Assembly (NCBI GenBank): GCA_007556525.1
Contig: SWJS01000006.1
Span: forward strand, 30,154 to 94,153
Length of the DNA: 64,000 bases
Reading direction: 5' to 3'
From: Lysobacteraceae bacterium CU05-9
Lineage (GTDB): Bacteria > Pseudomonadota > Gammaproteobacteria > Xanthomonadales > Xanthomonadaceae
In this document: one piece after another, positions 8,809 through 17,795 of the stretch
Layout: the number at the start of each line of letters is the position of its first letter
How positions within the stretch are numbered: the first letter of the stretch is position 1
Made by a program: the position numbers and the translations under genes
The notes under the pieces: model-generated
What the model was told of the DNA's origin: nothing
Databases searched by the model: none
What the model saw: only the letters and a program-made list of their open reading frames with translations

Positions 8809-9171
8809 CTACTGCGAGCGCGCGTCTTTCAACGCGTTAATGCGCTTGACCATCGCTTCGTTGGCTTGAGCGCGCGTGATGAAACGGCCGATCTCCATGC
8901 CAAGGATGAGGGTGAGGACGGGCATGAGGACTTTTTGCTCGGCGACCGTGTGCGTGAAAATGTAGATCGCGCCGGCGATAGCCGCCAGGAAAATCAGCAA
9001 CGACACTTTGTTCGCCGCCATGGTGTTGTAGATCTCGGTCCGGAAAATTCCGCGTGCCTGCAGTTGCGTCAGGTTGTGTTCGCGGGCGAGACGGTTGATG
9101 TCTTTTTGGTCAGTCACGAATCGTAAGATCACAATCGCGGCGAGTGCGACGATCATCCAAAGTGGGTTCAT
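8809..9171 (-). CDS. Small membrane protein of unknown function
   Basis: 120 aa. The frame opens at 9213, but ATG 9171 is placed 7 bp after GGAG and starts directly with a transmembrane stretch (MNPLWMIVALAAIVIL). Two further hydrophobic segments lie at about 52-72 and 76-95. Between them is a charged stretch, DQKDINRLAREHNL. I recognise no family. It lies 30 bp upstream of the CPBP protease on the same strand and could be co-transcribed with it. Confidence 0.65.
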   Translation of the reverse strand: MNPLWMIVALAAIVILRFVTDQKDINRLAREHNLTQLQARGIFRTEIYNTMAANKVSLLIFLAAIAGAIYIFTHTVAEQKVLMPVLTLILGMEIGRFITRAQANEAMVKRINALKDARSQ

Positions 9172-9229
9172 GGGCATTCTCCATTCATTGCCTGACATTG
9201 TGCCTGATTGCACCGACTACAATGAAGTC

Positions 9230-9676
9230 ATGAAACTTTATTTTGAAGACATTTCTGTCGGCATGACGTTTGAGAGCGACAAGTATCCGCCGCTTTCCGC
9301 CACGCAAATCGTGGAGTTTGCCTCCGACTTCGATCCGCAGCCGTTCCATCTGGATCCGCTGGAGGCGAAGGAGACGTTTTTTGGTGGGCTCGCTGCGAGC
9401 GGTTGGCACACCGCTGCGATCACGATGCGGTTGATGGTGCAGACGATTCCTGTTGCCGGCGGTCTCGTTGGCGCTGGTGCCGACGTCACGTGGCCGGCTG
9501 CGGTAAGGCCGGGCGATGTCTTGCGCATCGTCGTTACTGTGGAGTCCGTGCGACGTTCGAGTTCGAACCCATCGCGTGGATTCGTGGGTGCATTGATCGA
9601 AACGTTGAATCAGGATGATGTCGTCGTGCAGCGCTCGCGTGTGCGGATGCTGGCGTTTTCGAAAGAACAGAATTAG
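9230..9676 (+). CDS. MaoC-like (R)-hydratase/dehydratase hot-dog protein
   Basis: 148 aa. I start at ATG 9230 (MKLYFEDISVGMTF) because the family begins this way; the longer frame from 9074 covers the divergent gene. The hydratase-2 motif FASDFDPQPFHLD followed by GGLAASGWHTAA is present (about residues 25-63), with the catalytic Asp and His. MaoC proteins hydrate enoyl-CoA or related thioesters; the substrate here is unknown. It ends four bases into the decayed oxidoreductase region on the other strand. Confidence 0.87.
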   Translation: MKLYFEDISVGMTFESDKYPPLSATQIVEFASDFDPQPFHLDPLEAKETFFGGLAASGWHTAAITMRLMVQTIPVAGGLVGAGADVTWPAAVRPGDVLRIVVTVESVRRSSSNPSRGFVGALIETLNQDDVVVQRSRVRMLAFSKEQN

Positions 9677-10278
9677 GCGATATCTTTCCAGGCGTCTTTG
9701 CTGAGCAAGCCACGATGATGGAAAAAAATCAGCTGCGCGAACTTCAGGAACATCGCACTGCCAAAGATCGTTTCCGTCATGACGTTCGGCACGCCGAGAT
9801 TGAAGTGCTTTGCGACACTGCTGCGAGCGCCATCTGCGCCAACGATGAATCGGGTGTCGAGATCGTGATTGTTGATGGCGAAGCGATCTTGTTGTTGCGT
9901 GGCGCCGTCGACTTTAGCGCGGGTGCGAAGGGTGATGCGTTCGTTTCGGCAGACATCATCCGCCATCCATCTCAACAGTCCGGGTGTATTGGCCGAGAGA
10001 AACGCGTAGTCGCCTTTGAACAAATCGAAGTGCCTTAGCTTCGGCGAGTGCATGCGGATGCCTTTGATGGGGCGCACGAGATGCTGCGGGATTGCAGGCA
10101 GATACTCGTACGCTTCCTCAACGAGGATACCCGTCGTATGCGGCTTGAATCCAACTTCCGGCTTCGCCTCGGGAATCGTGACATCGATTCCCCGCCCGGC
10201 GGCCGTGCGTGCACACGGGAGCCCTGCGTAAGAGGCGCCGATAATTGTGATGTCGGTTGAAGTGTTGGAAGTCGTTTA
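9673..10278 (-). pseudogene. Decayed FAD-dependent oxidoreductase (geranylgeranyl-reductase-like)
   Basis: A single frame reads without stop from a TAA at about 10276-10278 down to the stop at 9673, giving about 200 codons. Its start reads TDITIIGASYAGLPCAR, a Rossmann GxxxxG motif like that of flavoprotein reductases, followed by KPHTTGILV and later FIVGADGARSSVAK, the second FAD motif. No ATG, GTG or TTG precedes the Rossmann strand, so the start is lost. After the second FAD motif the expected substrate domain is missing, as family members are roughly 350-400 aa. GTG 10077 could still start a 134-aa fragment, but it lacks the FAD-binding site. Confidence 0.65.
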
Positions 10279-10308
10279 GTTTACGTGGTTGACGCAACAA
10301 CGGCGTCG

Positions 10309-10644
10309 TTAGTCGACGTCTTCGAACTCCGGAACGGATTGAATGACGACATAGTGCTCCCGAATGACATCGCGGAAAACGTCATCGGTTAGTGCCCAAT
10401 CCACAATATCAACTTTCCAGGGCAAGTCCGAGTTGGAAAACTCATCGACAAGTGCCGCATGGAGGCCGAGGTCAAGCGCGTCATCAGTCAAGATGGCGAG
10501 GTCAAGATCAGAATATTTCTTCGCGGTGTTTCTCGTCCGTGAACCGAATGCCCAGACCGCAAGGTGAGGAACGTTACGGCGAAGAATATCCTTGACGATC
10601 AGAAGCTGTTCTCCTGTTGCATCAATCGCATGTAAATCGCTCAT
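10309..10644 (-). CDS. mntA: MNT-type nucleotidyltransferase antitoxin MntA
   Basis: 111 aa. The minimal-nucleotidyltransferase motif GSx10DxD is exact: Gly34-Ser35, then Asp46 and Asp48 in YSDLDLA. In type VII systems MntA adds AMP to a tyrosine of the HEPN toxin and neutralises it. The ATG overlaps the stop of the upstream HEPN gene by 4 bp, which implies translational coupling. The protein fits the family length (about 100-140 aa). Confidence 0.85.
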   Translation of the reverse strand: MSDLHAIDATGEQLLIVKDILRRNVPHLAVWAFGSRTRNTAKKYSDLDLAILTDDALDLGLHAALVDEFSNSDLPWKVDIVDWALTDDVFRDVIREHYVVIQSVPEFEDVD

Positions 10645-11054
10645 TGCAACTCGTTCTTCAAACTTTGCAGCAGGAATTCAGCCTCCGCCAGGAAGTCGGG
10701 AATTCCCTTCACAACTTGGATCGCAACGTCTTCGTCATATGCATGGCTGGTGCGCGCACGCATGTCGCGAAAGACGCGCCAGCTTGACCAGTCACCACTG
10801 AGAATGTTCCGCTCGTTTGCAGTTCGGATGATGTCCTGGAAATTCATTTCGTCAAAATCAGCAGGGTTCGCCGAAGTCATCTCAAGAAATCGCTTCACCA
10901 TCTTGTGGCTGATTTCATAAGTGAACGCGAATCGTTGAATCAGTCCATCGCGAATTTGAATGTCCGACGTATCCGATAAATAACGTTCGAGCCCTTCCCG
11001 CAAGCGGTGGACTGCGTTATTCAATGAAGTTATGTCCAGCTTTACGCTGCTCAT
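10641..11054 (-). CDS. hepT: HEPN-domain toxin HepT (HI0074-type)
   Basis: 137 aa from ATG 11054, which follows GGAAG by a good distance; the frame could extend to 11084. It is a four-helix HEPN protein. The motif Rx4HxY is present at Arg99, His104 and Tyr106 (RARTSHAY). Arg/His are the predicted RNase residues, and the tyrosine is the AMPylation target in characterised HepT-MntA pairs. It is directly followed by mntA, so the pair looks intact. HEPN-MNT pairs are often carried as mobile defence or stability modules. Confidence 0.85.
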   Translation of the reverse strand: MSSVKLDITSLNNAVHRLREGLERYLSDTSDIQIRDGLIQRFAFTYEISHKMVKRFLEMTSANPADFDEMNFQDIIRTANERNILSGDWSSWRVFRDMRARTSHAYDEDVAIQVVKGIPDFLAEAEFLLQSLKNELQ

Positions 11055-11116
11055 GTTGCTTCCAATCCAGATCTTGAACTGCACTATTCGCAGTCTAGCA
11101 CTCTAGACATCGCGAG

Positions 11117-12511
11117 CTACTTGCCGATGCAGAAGCTCGAGAAAATATGCCCGAGCAATTCATCCGGCGATATGCGTCCGGTCAACTCGCCCAACGTGTC
11201 GTGCGCGATACGCAAAGCTTCGGCGGTCAACTCGAGATCTTCGTGCGTGAGATGCATGCGCGCCTGAGCCACCCACTCCTGCGTGCGATCCAGTGCTTCG
11301 GTATGTCGTGCACGCGCCGAGAACTCACTCGTCGATTCACTCATCGCACCATCGGAAACAATGTTGCGAATGGCTTCGTGGAGAGACTCCATGTTTTCGC
11401 CGGTTTTCGCAGAGACTTGCACGTACGCATCTTCCGCAAACTGCGGTTCACCTTCGTGCAAAAGATTCGCAACCTCGCCCACCAAATCCGACTTGTTGTA
11501 AATCCATAGACGCCTGACCGCATTGCGCGCTTCATCCATCACAACCGACGCGGCGTCATCACGCGGATCCACCACAATCAACGCGAGATCTGCTTGCGAT
11601 GCTTGCGCGCGTGCACGGCGAATGCCTTCCATCTCAATCGCATCCGATGAATCACGCAGACCTGCGGTATCCACCAACTCCAATGAGACGCCATCAACGC
11701 GAACAACTTCATGCAACAGATCGCGCGTCGTTCCCGCAACATCGGTGACAATCGCACGATCGTAGCCGGCTAACGCATTCAACAACGATGACTTGCCCGC
11801 GTTCGGCGCGCCGAGCAACACCGCATGCAAACCTTCATTCAAACGACGACCACGTTGCGCAGCTTCGAGCAATGAAGACGCCGCGACATCAACTTTATTC
11901 AAGTTCGACTCAATCGCAGACAAGCCCAACGTCTCCAGCGACTCGTCCACGAAATCAATTGCCGCTTCCACATGGATGCGCGTGTTCAACAACAACGTTG
12001 ACACTTCATCCACACGTTTCGAAAAATCACCCTGCAACGAACGCCGCGCCGCACGCGCTGCACGCTCATCCGTCGCGGCAATGAGATCCGCAATCGCTTC
12101 GGCTTGCAGCAAATCAATGCGGCCTTCGAGGAACGCACGCTCACTGAATTCACCGGGACGTGCACGACGCGCACCGTAGCGAACACACAACGCAACTAAC
12201 GATGCGAGCACTGCGGGCGAACCATGCGCCTGCAGTTCAACGACATCTTCGCCGGTGAAACTGCGTGGACCCGGGAAATACAAAGCAATCCCATCGTCCA
12301 ACACTTCACCAGTGTCGGAGCGGAATGCACGATGCGATGCGTAACGTGGTTTCAAGACGGCAACGCCGCACACACGTGCGGCGATGTCATGGGACAGCGG
12401 ACCGGAGAGACGGATGATCCCGACACCAGCGGCAGCTTGGCCGCTGGCGATCGCGACGATGGTGTCGCGACCCGTTAGATCAGGCGTTGGTGACGGCGCT
12501 GGATGCGGCAT
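11117..12511 (-). CDS. mnmE: tRNA modification GTPase MnmE
   Basis: 464 aa from ATG 12511 ([12 protein letters not shown]); the frame extends 16 codons further but inside yidC. The N-terminal folate-binding domain begins [21 protein letters not shown]. The inserted G domain has GAPNAGKSS (P-loop), DTAGL and NKSD. The C-terminus is FCIGK, the catalytic CxGK. With MnmG it makes the cmnm5 modification of U34 in tRNA. It overlaps the end of yidC by about 30 bp, as part of the classical rpmH-rnpA-yidC-mnmE operon. Confidence 0.96.
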   Translation of the reverse strand: MPHPAPSPTPDLTGRDTIVAIASGQAAAGVGIIRLSGPLSHDIAARVCGVAVLKPRYASHRAFRSDTGEVLDDGIALYFPGPRSFTGEDVVELQAHGSPAVLASLVALCVRYGARRARPGEFSERAFLEGRIDLLQAEAIADLIAATDERAARAARRSLQGDFSKRVDEVSTLLLNTRIHVEAAIDFVDESLETLGLSAIESNLNKVDVAASSLLEAAQRGRRLNEGLHAVLLGAPNAGKSSLLNALAGYDRAIVTDVAGTTRDLLHEVVRVDGVSLELVDTAGLRDSSDAIEMEGIRRARAQASQADLALIVVDPRDDAASVVMDEARNAVRRLWIYNKSDLVGEVANLLHEGEPQFAEDAYVQVSAKTGENMESLHEAIRNIVSDGAMSESTSEFSARARHTEALDRTQEWVAQARMHLTHEDLELTAEALRIAHDTLGELTGRISPDELLGHIFSSFCIGK

Positions 12512-14204
12512 GCAAACGGTCTTCGCGCTTGTTGATGTACAACATGATCGCCAAACCAATCAGACCACTGGTGACCCAGTACAGAACCAGACCCGCCGGC
12601 ATGAACAACATCAACAGACCGAAGGCGAGTGGCATGAACTTCATGATCTTCTGCTGCATCGGATCCATGCCCGGAGCCATCGGCGTGAGGTGCTGCGTAA
12701 AGAACATGATCGCCACGTTCAACACCGGCAAAATGAAATACGGATCACGCGCCGTCAGATCTTGAATCCAACCAATCCAAGGCGCATGACGCAACTCAAC
12801 GGATTCTGCGAGCATCCAGTACATCGCCATGAAAATTGGAATCTGCAGAAATGCCGGCAAACAACCCGCCATTGGATTGAACTTCTCTTTCTTGTAGAGT
12901 TCCATCGTGGCCATCTGCAACTTTTGCTTATCGTCGCCGTAGCGCTCTTGTAATTGCTTGATGCGTGGCGAGAACTGACGCATCTTGGCCGCCGACTTGT
13001 ACTGCGCTGCGGTCAATGGATACAGGAATGCGCGAATGACAATCGTCAAACCGACGATCGCCCAACCCCAGTTCTTGACGAGGTCATGAATCTTTTCGAG
13101 GACCCAGAACAGACCGTTCGCAATCGCTGCAAGAATCGAGAAGCTCGAGTAATCGACGGCGCGATCGAGACCGCGCACATTTTGGGCTTGGATTTGATCA
13201 ACCAACTTCGGACCTGCCCACAAGCGCGCCGAGGTATTCAACGTTTGACCTGGAGCAACCGTGCGCGTTGGACCGACTTCACGCAACAGATATTGCGGAC
13301 CGGTTGGGGATTGCAAAGTTGCAGTTTGAATTTTGACTTTCTCAGCTTGATCCGGAATCCACGCACCGAAGAAATGATGCTGCAACATGCCGATCCAACC
13401 GCCCGTCGAATCCTGATTCAGCGGATCTTCTTTCGCGAACTTATCGAACGCACGCTTCTCATAAGCTTCCGCATCCGAATACCACGCAGCGCCTTGGAAG
13501 CTGTAAGACTCTGGGTGCATTGGACCCTTTTGGACATTTGCGACCGGCGCACGCGCCAACTGACGGTAATCAAAAGCCGTCCACGGTGCCGTCGAGTTAT
13601 TCGCAACAACGTCATCAACCTTCACCGCATACTGGCCACGCGTGAACGTGTACGTGCGTGTGATCGTCACACCGTTGTCGCCCGTCCAAACAAACGGAAC
13701 TTTCAATTCGTTCTGACCGTCCGCCATGACAAACGGACCTGCAGATGCCGGGACAAAACCAACTTCATGCGTTGGCGCCGCCACTCCGTTCGCACCCACC
13801 CAACCCGATTGCGCTTCGAAGAAGTTCTCAGGCTGGCTCGACATCAGGACGACGTTGTCCTTGCCATTCAACGTCTTCGGATACTTTCGCAATTCTGCAG
13901 ACGTCAATGCGCCGCCACTCAAGCGTGCGTTGATCACGTCGGTCGTCACTTGCACTTCTGCCGCGGTCGGTGCTGCTGCACTCATGCCAGGCGTTGCAGC
14001 CGGGGTCGTTGCCGCTGCCGGAATTGCCGCCGTACCTGCGGATGTCGTCGGCACTCCGGCACCCGCTGGCGTCGTCGAAGCTGCAGCCGCCGCAGGTGTC
14101 GCGGTCGGCGCATTCTTCGCGGCCTTATCCGTATTCCACGTCATGAAAAGCATCGCGGCTGTCATGATCCAGGCAATGAAAAGGAAGGAACGGATATTAG
14201 GCAT
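12480..14204 (-). CDS. yidC: Membrane protein insertase YidC
   Basis: 574 aa from ATG 14204 ([14 protein letters not shown]); upstream codons to 14267 lie in rnpA. There is one N-terminal membrane segment, an Ala/Thr/Pro-rich linker (about 30-95), a large periplasmic domain (about 100-350), then the conserved five-helix insertase core containing [14 protein letters not shown] and a hydrophilic groove Arg in this region, and [12 protein letters not shown]. The C-terminus is short and basic. YidC inserts membrane proteins alone or with Sec. It is 10 bp after rnpA, with no yidD between them. Confidence 0.96.
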   Translation of the reverse strand: MPNIRSFLFIAWIMTAAMLFMTWNTDKAAKNAPTATPAAAAASTTPAGAGVPTTSAGTAAIPAAATTPAATPGMSAAAPTAAEVQVTTDVINARLSGGALTSAELRKYPKTLNGKDNVVLMSSQPENFFEAQSGWVGANGVAAPTHEVGFVPASAGPFVMADGQNELKVPFVWTGDNGVTITRTYTFTRGQYAVKVDDVVANNSTAPWTAFDYRQLARAPVANVQKGPMHPESYSFQGAAWYSDAEAYEKRAFDKFAKEDPLNQDSTGGWIGMLQHHFFGAWIPDQAEKVKIQTATLQSPTGPQYLLREVGPTRTVAPGQTLNTSARLWAGPKLVDQIQAQNVRGLDRAVDYSSFSILAAIANGLFWVLEKIHDLVKNWGWAIVGLTIVIRAFLYPLTAAQYKSAAKMRQFSPRIKQLQERYGDDKQKLQMATMELYKKEKFNPMAGCLPAFLQIPIFMAMYWMLAESVELRHAPWIGWIQDLTARDPYFILPVLNVAIMFFTQHLTPMAPGMDPMQQKIMKFMPLAFGLLMLFMPAGLVLYWVTSGLIGLAIMLYINKREDRLHAASSAVTNA

Positions 14205-14214
14205 GTCTAGAATT

Positions 14215-14619
14215 TCAATCTTCAGAGGTTGATTGGGAAAGATGCGGTGCTTTCGCGGCCACTTCAAGTGTTTCGTCGCGCTCTATTCTCGCATCACAGC
14301 GACGAATTAGCTGGTCAAATGCACGCCTTAATTCTTCAGCGCTCAATTTCGCGGCTCCGGGACGTGCGACAAAAACATAATCCGCATTCTTTAAGGACCC
14401 CCGTTGCAACCGGAAATGGTCGCGGAGGATACGTTTGATGCGGTTGCGGCCGACGGCCCGCGAATCGACTTTACGGCTGACGGCGAGGCCTAAACGCGGC
14501 GAATTCTCGGTGTCCAGACAATGCAAAGCCAGCACGGGAAGCGCTTTACGCCTGCCGTGCTGGAATATGCGATCAAAATCTGACCCGCTCCGCACCCGCG
14601 CTGTCGGCGGATACTTCAT
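14215..14619 (-). CDS. rnpA: Ribonuclease P protein component
   Basis: 134 aa from ATG 14619 (MKYPPTARVRSGSDF); the frame opens further upstream at 14715 but this overlaps rpmH. The RNase P signature is present: LGLAVSRKVDSRAVGRNRIKRILRDHFR. It binds the RNase P RNA and tRNA leader for 5' maturation. It lies between rpmH and yidC in the usual order. The C-terminal tail is acidic (QSTSED). Confidence 0.94.
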   Translation of the reverse strand: MKYPPTARVRSGSDFDRIFQHGRRKALPVLALHCLDTENSPRLGLAVSRKVDSRAVGRNRIKRILRDHFRLQRGSLKNADYVFVARPGAAKLSAEELRRAFDQLIRRCDARIERDETLEVAAKAPHLSQSTSED

Positions 14620-14671
14620 TGCAATCACGTCAACAAAGGCAACATCATTGGAGTCGCCTTCGGAACGGATA

Positions 14672-14812
14672 TTAAGCGGAGAGGACCTTGCGGCCCTTGG
14701 CACGACGACGTGCAAGGATCTTGCGACCGTCTGCAGTTGCCATACGTGCGCGGAAACCGTGGTCGCGCTTACGCTTCAGATTCGATGGTTGGAATGTACG
14801 CTTAGTAGCCAT
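14672..14812 (-). CDS. rpmH: 50S ribosomal protein L34
   Basis: 46 aa: it starts [20 protein letters not shown], then [17 protein letters not shown] and ends GRKVLSA. This is the canonical L34 sequence with the usual 44-47 aa length. It is the first gene of the rpmH-rnpA-yidC-mnmE operon. In many gammaproteobacteria it lies next to dnaA and oriC; here it is about 36 kb from dnaA. Confidence 0.97.
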   Translation of the reverse strand: MATKRTFQPSNLKRKRDHGFRARMATADGRKILARRRAKGRKVLSA

Positions 14813-14950
14813 GTTAGGGCCTTACGCGAAAAACTCGCGATAAAAGTAAAGGGGAAAGACCGTCGATTGTACAGGCACTTTTCGGATCGTGCAAGCAAAA
14901 GTGTGCTTTTGTTCAGGCTATGTGAGCCAAAAGTGCGACAATAACGCCCT
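14813..14950. promoter_or_regulatory. Divergent promoter region rpmH / mla operon
   Basis: This 138-bp gap must hold promoters in both directions. CAAAAGTG occurs at 14896-14903 and again near 14928, with complementary CTTTTG (14906-14911) forming a short hairpin and GCACTTTT near 14874. No DnaA box is seen, unlike rpmH-dnaA gaps of relatives. Confidence 0.4.
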
Positions 14951-15748
14951 ATGACCGCTTCCCAGCCCATTTCAGCACCCGTTGTCGACCTTCAGCATGT
15001 CCGTTTGGAACGTGGCGGCCGGGTCATTCTCGACGACATCCACCTGCAAGTGCCCCGTGGGGCTGTTGTGGCGATTTTGGGACCGTCGGGTAGCGGTAAG
15101 TCTACTTTATTGGCGGCGCTGACGGGTGAACTGCCCGTGTCCTCGGGTGATATCCGGGTTCTCGGCCAATCCATTCCGACGAACGCGCGCGATTTGCTGA
15201 CGTTCCGCAAGGGAATGGGCGTTCTCCTACAGGGCAACGGGTTGTTGACTGACTTGACGACTGCTGAGAATGTCGCGCTACCTTTAAGCACCCACACCAA
15301 CCTGCCTGCGCCGGTCATCGACCAACTGGTGCAAATGAAATTGCAGGCCGTCGGTCTGTCCGCAGTCGGCGATGCGTATCCGCGTGAGTTGTCCGGTGGT
15401 ATGGCACGCCGCGTTGCGTTGGCGCGTGCACTCGCGCTCGACCCACCATTGATGATCTATGACGAACCGTTGACCGGTTTGGATCCGATTGCGAGTGGTG
15501 TCGTGATGAGCCTCGTGCGCCGTTTGAATGACACGTTAGGTTTGACATCGATCATCGTGACGCATCACGTGCATGAGACGTTGCCGATTGCGGATTACGC
15601 GGTGATGATTGCGAATGGGAAGATTATTTTCCAGGGCACACCATCTGAATTGCAAAACAGCGATGACGCCTTGGTGAAGCAATTCCTCAACGGCGAGCCG
15701 GAAGGTCCAATTAAGTTCGATGCAGAACCACGCGGAGCCGCAGCATGA
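14951..15748 (+). CDS. mlaF: Phospholipid ABC transporter ATPase MlaF
   Basis: 265 aa. Walker A GPSGSGKS (about residues 45-52), signature LSGGMARRVALARALA (about 140-155) and Walker B LMIYDEPLTGLDP are all present. It powers the MlaFEDB inner-membrane complex that keeps outer-membrane lipid asymmetry. It overlaps mlaE by 4 bp and heads a complete mlaFEDCBA operon. The start ATG lies 138 bp from rpmH, in a divergent arrangement. Confidence 0.94.
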   Translation: MTASQPISAPVVDLQHVRLERGGRVILDDIHLQVPRGAVVAILGPSGSGKSTLLAALTGELPVSSGDIRVLGQSIPTNARDLLTFRKGMGVLLQGNGLLTDLTTAENVALPLSTHTNLPAPVIDQLVQMKLQAVGLSAVGDAYPRELSGGMARRVALARALALDPPLMIYDEPLTGLDPIASGVVMSLVRRLNDTLGLTSIIVTHHVHETLPIADYAVMIANGKIIFQGTPSELQNSDDALVKQFLNGEPEGPIKFDAEPRGAAA

Positions 15749-16497
15749 GCGCGATTGCTGAAATGACCCGGAATGTGGGCAAGATTGGGTTGTTTTTTGC
15801 GAGCATCCTCCGTGCGTCGGTGCCGAATGCATCGTTCCGTGCTGAGCTCACGAAAGAAATTTACAAAATCGGTGCACGCTCCCTGCCCATCATCGCAGTC
15901 GGTGGCGCGTTCGTAGGTTTGGTGCTGACGCTGCAAGGCTATCGCACACTTGCGATTTTCGGTGCATCGAATTCGTTGTCGACGTTGCTTGGCTTGTCGT
16001 TGTATCGCGAGCTCGGTCCGGTGTTGACGGCGTTGTTGTTCATTGGACGCGCGGGTTCGTCGATTGCGGCGGAACTTGGTTTGATGCGCGCGACGGATCA
16101 GATCACGGCATTGAACTTGATGGCGATTGATCCGGTGGGTAAAGCAGTGGCGCCGAGGTTCTGGGCGGCAGTTCTGTCCGTGCCGTTGTTGACCGGATTC
16201 TTCTGTTCGTTTGCGATTGCGGCGTCGTATCTCGAAGCTGTGCACGTGCTCGGTTTGGATGCGGGCTACTTCTGGTCGGCGCTGAAGGAGAACGTGGATT
16301 TCGTCGACGACTTCATCGTCGCGTTGTGGAAGTCCGCGGTGTTCGGTGGCGTCGCGGCATTGATCGCGTCGTATGTCGGCTTCAACGCGGAACCAACGAT
16401 TGAAGGCACGAGCGTTGCAACGACGAAGGCCGTCGTGAATGCATCGCTGCTGGTGTTGATGCTCAACTTTGTCATGTCAGCGTTGTTGTTCCGCTGA
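15745..16497 (+). CDS. mlaE: Phospholipid ABC transporter permease MlaE
   Basis: 250 aa with five to six hydrophobic segments and the MlaE/Ttg2B domain: the ELGPVLTALLFIGRAGSSIAAELG region (about 88-111) is the family's signature, with MRATDQITAL after it. It forms the homodimeric membrane core of MlaFEDB. Its ATG overlaps the mlaF stop (ATGA), so the two are translationally coupled. Confidence 0.94.
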   Translation: MSAIAEMTRNVGKIGLFFASILRASVPNASFRAELTKEIYKIGARSLPIIAVGGAFVGLVLTLQGYRTLAIFGASNSLSTLLGLSLYRELGPVLTALLFIGRAGSSIAAELGLMRATDQITALNLMAIDPVGKAVAPRFWAAVLSVPLLTGFFCSFAIAASYLEAVHVLGLDAGYFWSALKENVDFVDDFIVALWKSAVFGGVAALIASYVGFNAEPTIEGTSVATTKAVVNASLLVLMLNFVMSALLFR

Positions 16498-16520
16498 TTT
16501 TTTGGAATTAGGAAATAGAT

Positions 16521-17105
16521 ATGAAATCCCGTGGACCACGTCTTGAATTTGCAGTTGGTGCGTTTTTGCTACTCGCACTTGCATCGCTGCTCGTGCTCGC
16601 CTTCGCTTCGACGAATGGCAAATGGGGCTTGGGTGGCGGCACGTATCCGCTGACCGCAAAGTTCAACAACACCGGTTCGTTGCGCGCGAATGCACCGGTG
16701 AAAATCGGTGGCGTCTCCATCGGTTCGGTCGACAAGATTGAACTCGATCCGAAAACGTTGGATGCCGTTGTCACGTTGGCGATTTCGAAAAAATACAACG
16801 ATCTCTCCGCAGACACCTCCGCAAGCATTCTCACGGCCGGTTTGCTTGGTGAAAGTTTCGTAAACCTCACGCCAGGCGGTGATCCGGAAGCGCTGAAACC
16901 AGGCGGTCAGATCTATATGACGCAGTCGTCGGTGGACTTGATGTCGCTGGTCGGCAAATTCATGTTCAGCGGCGGTAGTGCCGACGCGAAAGACAATAAG
17001 GGCAATGACGCGAGTGCCGCGCCTGCAGCCGATGCACCGAAAGCTTCGGACGACAAGAAGCCGGCGGATGATGAGCTGCCCGCGTACTTGAATGAATTGA
17101 ATTGA
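16521..17105 (+). CDS. mlaD: MCE-domain substrate-binding protein MlaD
   Basis: 194 aa. There is one N-terminal membrane helix (about 10-29) followed by a single MCE domain with LRANAPVKIGGVSIGSVDKIEL (about 55-76) and SILTAGLLGESFVNLTPGG. The tail after residue 155 is Ala/Asp/Lys-rich. MlaD forms a hexameric ring through which lipid passes. The length and single MCE domain match MlaD rather than PqiB or YebT. Confidence 0.93.
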   Translation: MKSRGPRLEFAVGAFLLLALASLLVLAFASTNGKWGLGGGTYPLTAKFNNTGSLRANAPVKIGGVSIGSVDKIELDPKTLDAVVTLAISKKYNDLSADTSASILTAGLLGESFVNLTPGGDPEALKPGGQIYMTQSSVDLMSLVGKFMFSGGSADAKDNKGNDASAAPAADAPKASDDKKPADDELPAYLNELN

Positions 17106-17138
17106 TTTTTTGCCCGTAACTTCATATTTGAGGACAAA

Positions 17139-17792
17139 ATGAAAAAGAACATCTTTACTCTCGCACTGTCCGCCGCATTGCTGGCTGCGACGCCGATGGT
17201 GGTTCAAGCGCAAGCGAAGGCTGCTGCTGGCACGAAGGTTGTTGCAGGTTCGCCATCGGCGATTGTGTTGAACAGCTCGACGAATATTCTGAATACGCTT
17301 GAAGCGCGCCGTGGCGAATTCACGAAGAATCGCGCGTCGTTGCAATCCTTCATCAATTCGAATTTCGGTATCTTGTTCGACAAGGATTACTCGGCTCGAC
17401 TGGTGCTTGGCAAGTATGGCCGTGGTGCATCGAACGCTGAAGTTTCCGCGTTCGGTGATGCGTTGATGGGTAGCTTGATGCGCCGTTATGGTTCCGCCCT
17501 GCTGGACTTCAACACGAAGTTGCAAGTCCGCATTCTCAGTGAGAAGGCTGTCAAGGACGGTCAGATCGTTGCCGTGAACGCACAGTATCTCCGTCAAGGC
17601 GGCGCACCGGTCAACGTGATTTACTTGTTCCGCAAGAACGGTTCGCAATGGAAGGCCTTCGACGTTTCCTTTGAAGGTGTCTCCATGGTGCAGACGTTCC
17701 GCGATCAGTTCGCAGGTCCGTTGCAGCGCAAGTCGATTCCTGCTGTGACTGCCGACCTTCGCGCCGGCAAGATCTCGGCAAGCGCGGACTGA
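17139..17792 (+). CDS. mlaC: Periplasmic phospholipid-binding protein MlaC
   Basis: 217 aa. Signal peptide ends VQAQA (about residue 25). The mature protein has the Ttg2/MlaC stretch FGILFDKDYSARLVLGKYGR and then VNVIYLFRKNGSQWKAFDVSFEGVS. MlaC ferries lipid between MlaA-porin and MlaFEDB. It has a good AGGAC site 5-10 bp before ATG and is followed 3 bp later by mlaB. Confidence 0.92.
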   Translation: MKKNIFTLALSAALLAATPMVVQAQAKAAAGTKVVAGSPSAIVLNSSTNILNTLEARRGEFTKNRASLQSFINSNFGILFDKDYSARLVLGKYGRGASNAEVSAFGDALMGSLMRRYGSALLDFNTKLQVRILSEKAVKDGQIVAVNAQYLRQGGAPVNVIYLFRKNGSQWKAFDVSFEGVSMVQTFRDQFAGPLQRKSIPAVTADLRAGKISASAD

Positions 17793-17795
17793 ACC

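Noticed and set aside
12954-14210. Plus-strand reading frame of 418 codons
   Set aside because: Antisense to yidC, Arg/Cys-rich and without motifs; a by-product of yidC codon use.
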